A stretch of DNA of 64,000 nucleotides, taken from assembly GCF_024713975.1 (NCBI RefSeq), contig NC_091102.1:23781001-23845000 (forward strand), read 5' to 3'. Numbering within the stretch: position 1 is the first letter of the stretch; each line of letters begins with the position of its first letter. A model generated the notes under the pieces. The model saw only the letters and a list, made by a program, of their open reading frames with translations, had not been told where the DNA came from and did no database searches. This DNA comes from Paralichthys olivaceus (Eukaryota; Chordata; Actinopteri; Pleuronectiformes; Paralichthyidae). Positions 55,747 to 64,000 of this stretch are shown in pieces. The position numbers and the translations under genes were made by a program.

Positions 55747-56497
55747 GTTAATGATTAAGACATACAGTGGCACCAAATAACAAGCAGTTTCACTGCTGTT
55801 TTGAAACATCAGAGACTCCTCTAGCTACCTCTACTCTCTACATTAAGGAGAAGTGGGAGAAGGAAGTGAATATCAATATTACTCTAGAAGAATGTCAGAA
55901 TATGTGCAAAACACAACACACAAGTTCAAAACTATGGAGGGAATTTGGATGGAAAAACCTGACCCGCTACTTGATTACACCTAAAGAGTAAACAAACTGG
56001 TTGCCCACATACATGTTACCGGTTATGTGGAGAGAGAAGCAAATCATAAAGACATCTTCTAAACTGAAAGTAGAGTGATGTACCTTGGAATGTAGGATGA
56101 CTACGTCCTGGACAAAGATAAGTATCTAACTATATTATTGATTACATGTAAAAAAGCATTAACACGGAACTGGTGTGGGAGTGAACCACCTACTATAACT
56201 CAGCGGTTAGAAATCTTGAGAGGTATATACCATGGAAAGAATGACCTACAAGCTAAGAATTAAGAAAATGTTTCTATATCAAAATGGGAGAAATGGTTAC
56301 AGTATGACACAGAGAAGAATACTTGAAACATGACTGATTATGATTTATGTACAATATATTTTGAAAATGGATGCAGATAACCATGCCTACTATGCCTTGT
56401 CTTTTTCGTTGTTTTATTTTCCATTTTAACACACTCTCCTTGTTTAAATTGTAAAACCTACAAAACCTCAATAAAAATCTAAGTTAAAAAAAAAAAG

Positions 56498-56699
56498 AAA
56501 TCTAATGGACATGTAAAAAAAATGTATACAGCTATTTTATTACATTTTGAAATAGAAATGTTGATGTGGTAGAGTTTCAAGAAAACAATGTGCAGGTAAT
56601 ATAACACTGTCTGTGACATCAGCACTCATCTGTCTGTGTCTGTGTTGCTCAGGCTGCTTCCAACTTAGAATAAAATGATATCACAAGCAAAAAAAAAAA
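56498..56699 (+). other. candidate 3' transduced sequence
   Basis: Sequence between the L1's own poly(A) run and a second poly(A) run, all inside the 16-bp target duplication. It carries its own AATAAA at 56669-56674. It has no similarity to other L1 copies here and should have come from the parent locus. Confidence 0.65.
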
Positions 56700-57004
56700 G
56701 AGAAACATCACCATTCTTAGAGGATTCTTTGGAGAAAAAATTCTGATTTGTGTTTTTTTGCAGTTTTACAGTAAAGGTTGTAAACAAACACGAAAAATGT
56801 ACGCCTTTAGGTATTTGGATTTCACAATGTTAGCTAACTGTCAAGCTTTGAAGATAAGCAACTCCTTGCAAGGAAAGGAGAGATATAGATTCTCATTGAG
56901 GGGAATGATAAACCTTTGTCAGCTGCTGGAGCTGAACATAATCAACCTGACACATAAGAGCGATGTGCTGTGGGGACCTACTATTTGTGCTCCATTTTGA
57001 ACTT

Positions 57005-58300
57005 GAACTTTGAATTCTCTAACTCACACAATGGGTTTATTCACATGTTGAGTCAAACCAATTGAGTCCATTATTGAGTTAAAGGTCCAGTGTGTAAGAT
57101 TTAGGAGAAAAGGAACTATTGGCAGAAATTTAATGGAGAATAATCTGTATGATGTTTTCACTAGTTTGTTTCATCTAAGTTGTATAAATTGTAGTTTTCT
57201 TTTGCCCAGAAAAGGCCCTTTATATTTAAATACTTTATATTTACATCGAGGGTGTCCTCTCTACTGAGGCTGCCACTTTTTTACATTAGTCCAGACTGGA
57301 CAAACAAAACACCTTTTGAGTTTTTATGACTATTAAAGGCTACCACAGGTTCTTTTTCATGTTTGGAAGGAGAGGGTGAGGTGAAGGGTGTTCAGCTGCA
57401 ACATGCAATTTCAACACTCGATATCGCAAAATTCTACACACTGTACCTTTAAATGCTGAACTAAGGCTGTCGTTGGCAACATCTACATGAATGTTGAAAT
57501 CACTTACTATAATGATTATATCTGTCCTAAGAATTAGATCTGATAGAAATTCAGAGAATTCAGATAAAAATTCTGAGTAAGGGGCAGGCGGACAATATGT
57601 GATAACTAGATGAATTGGTTTATGTGATTTCAGGCTTGGATGGATGAGGCTGATTATAAGATTTTCAAATGAGTTTTAACTATCTTTTGGTCGAGGGTTG
57701 ATAGATAAGTCAGATTTAGAGATTGCTGCCACCTTTCCACCTCTGCCTGTGGTAGGAGTATGAGTATTAGTATGGGTGGGGGCGCGTTGCTTCATTTAAA
57801 CCTAGGTTACAGCCAGGTTACAGTAAGAAATAGTTAATTAATTTGATGATCAGTAATCAGATCATTAATAAGTAAGGATTTTGGATTGAGTGACCTGATA
57901 ACTAATAAACCGCATTTTATATTTCTGTTTTTTGTTACTGATATATTGATTGTGCTAATTTATATTAGATTTGAATGTATTACTCCACTCCTGTTTACAT
58001 TGGATTTAATGAATTTAGGTGGTCGGGGGGCAGACACAGTTTCTATGGGATATTGTGAGGGTGACTTTTCAAATAGAAGCGCAGAAAAGCGTGTAAGACT
58101 GCGACTTTGCCTTCTGGTCTAAACTCTGGATTGTCATGGTATGGACTGTCTAATAATCATTGCCATGTTTCTAGATACGAGAGCTGCTCCATCCCAAGTG
58201 GGATGAATACAATCTCTCCTAATCAGACGAGGTTTTCCCCAAAAAGTTTGCCAATTATTAAGCCCACGTTACATACATGCATGCGAAAACAAACAATCCT
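57005..58300 (-). mobile_element. L2-clade LINE 5' fragment with a MITE inserted
   Basis: Minus-strand sequence matching L2 endonuclease (57453-57760 against 16600-16900) continues on the other side of MITE copy c (57005-57078 against 16920-16985). Upstream it reaches the end of ORF1: on the minus strand 58110-58260 reads FWGKPRLIRRDCIHPTWDGA, whose D..H is the last catalytic block of the esterase (SGNH-type) domain found in fish CR1/L2 ORF1. All frames are broken. Confidence 0.7.
57079..57452. mobile_element. TTAA-type MITE, copy c, inserted in L2
   Basis: Both TTAA duplications intact (57079-57082 and 57449-57452). Left end AGGTCCAGTGTGTAAGATTT; right end is the inverted 'attctacacactgtaccttt'. 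It lies in the minus-strand L2 endonuclease. Confidence 0.88.
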
Positions 58301-58462
58301 ATAACTTTTCTCATTGCTCCAACTCTGCCTTCGCTTTCATCTCAACTAAAGAGCAGATAAAAGTTTTGTAGACTTTTGTAAGCTTTTATGACTTTATCTT
58401 GCGCACACACACTATTATGCATAAAAGCAACATTTAGAAAAAAAAATCAGAAATCAGAAACC

Positions 58463-58468
58463 TTTATT
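58463..58468 (-). terminator. poly(A) signal of c2orf76
   Basis: The complement of 58463-58468 is AATAAA, about 240 bp after the stop codon at 58707-58705 on the minus strand, giving a plausible 3' UTR. Confidence 0.6.
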
Positions 58469-58704
58469 CAGCATAAAAGCAAACAACTTTTTTGTGGTAA
58501 CAATTACAAGAGAAAGAATGGACATTAAAAGGTATGCCAGTGTGCTACATAATAGGCATCAATTTTAAAAACAACTTCAAAAGGTAAAACTCTCAAAGAA
58601 TAAACAGAATGGCATTATTTTGTTCTCCTTTTGGTCCTGGCATACTCAACCTTTTGACTTCTGTCCATAAAGAATCTCCTCACTGAATGAGTAAAATACT
58701 GTGT

Positions 58705-63999
<5,295 letters not shown>

Positions 64000-64000
64000 G

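Larger units (their letters stand above)
52405..56701 (+). mobile_element. L1-clade LINE with 3' transduced flank
   Basis: A 16-bp perfect target duplication GAAACATCACCATTCT lies at 52389-52404 and 56702-56717. The body has endonuclease pieces (52770-53160), RT and a C-terminal domain to 55746, a 3' UTR and a first AATAAA (56470) with an A-run at 56485-56497. It continues ~190 bp to a second AATAAA (56669) and A-tail (56689-56699) before the duplication. A solo LTR (53215-53540) is inserted in it. Confidence 0.85.
52192..57000 (+). mobile_element. Harbinger-like relic split by an L1
   Basis: 52192-52404 begins with 'aggggcctgtactgcaaagc', an end I associate with common fish DNA transposons. 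After the L1 (52405-56701) and its target duplication, the relic continues 56702-57000. It encodes GKERYRFSLRGMINLCQLLE and THKSDVLWGPTICAPF, similar to the N-terminal part of Harbinger/HARBI1 nucleases (RF.F....I..L..LL, then T.RS.ALSP). A second copy of this coding piece is at 60248-60380. The other terminal repeat was not found. Confidence 0.55.

Overview
This 64-kb window is vertebrate, almost certainly teleost fish, nuclear DNA. The evidence is one spliced single-copy vertebrate gene (c2orf76/UPF0538, five coding exons with consensus splice sites) set among transposable elements typical of fish: L2-clade LINEs with (ATTCA)n tails, Rex1/Babar-like LINEs with a GATA tail, L1-clade LINEs, a tRNA-derived SINE, TTAA-type MITEs, hAT and Harbinger relics, an endogenous retrovirus, several solo LTRs and a long Merlin-type DNA transposon. 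Family names come from motifs read by eye and from memory of the families; no database search was run.

Layout. 0-5.4 kb: an L2 relic, a Rex1 fragment, and the terminal exon of a plus-strand SRCR-domain gene with a poly(A) signal. 6-13 kb: a long Rex1-like element, a degenerate ~135-bp repeat array, and a second Rex1 relic split by a solo LTR. 13.3-16 kb: a ~190-bp tandem repeat split by an L1. 16.6-27.5 kb: a four-level nest. A plus-strand L2 is split by a gag-only endogenous retrovirus (minus strand, 548-bp LTRs). The retrovirus carries a segment with inverted-repeat ends and a spliced zinc-finger gene, and a SINE sits in that segment. 28.9-35.9 kb: a ~7.0-kb Merlin-type transposon with ~0.7-kb terminal inverted repeats, 8-bp target duplication and two divergent spliced genes: an ISXO2/Merlin DDE transposase and a CCDC106-like protein. 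A ~1.1-kb minisatellite lies in an intron of the latter. 37.4-39.6 kb: a third L2. 40.2-40.7 kb: a possible CpG-type promoter and first exon. 41.4-48.5 kb: a deleted hAT element, a solo LTR of the same retrovirus family, and a second array of the ~135-bp repeat split by another L1. 48.9-59.3 kb: four TTAA MITEs, an L1 with an apparent 3' transduction, Harbinger relics and an L2 5' fragment. 58.5-64 kb: the c2orf76 gene on the minus strand, with hAT, Harbinger and L2 relics in its introns.

Only c2orf76 and the SRCR exon look like functional host genes. Everything else that codes is mobile-element protein, nearly all broken by stops or frameshifts. The most novel candidate is the Merlin-type element, because it pairs its transposase with a second divergently transcribed gene, an arrangement I do not know for Merlin elements. 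Next is the zinc-finger/SWIM-like gene riding inside the retrovirus.
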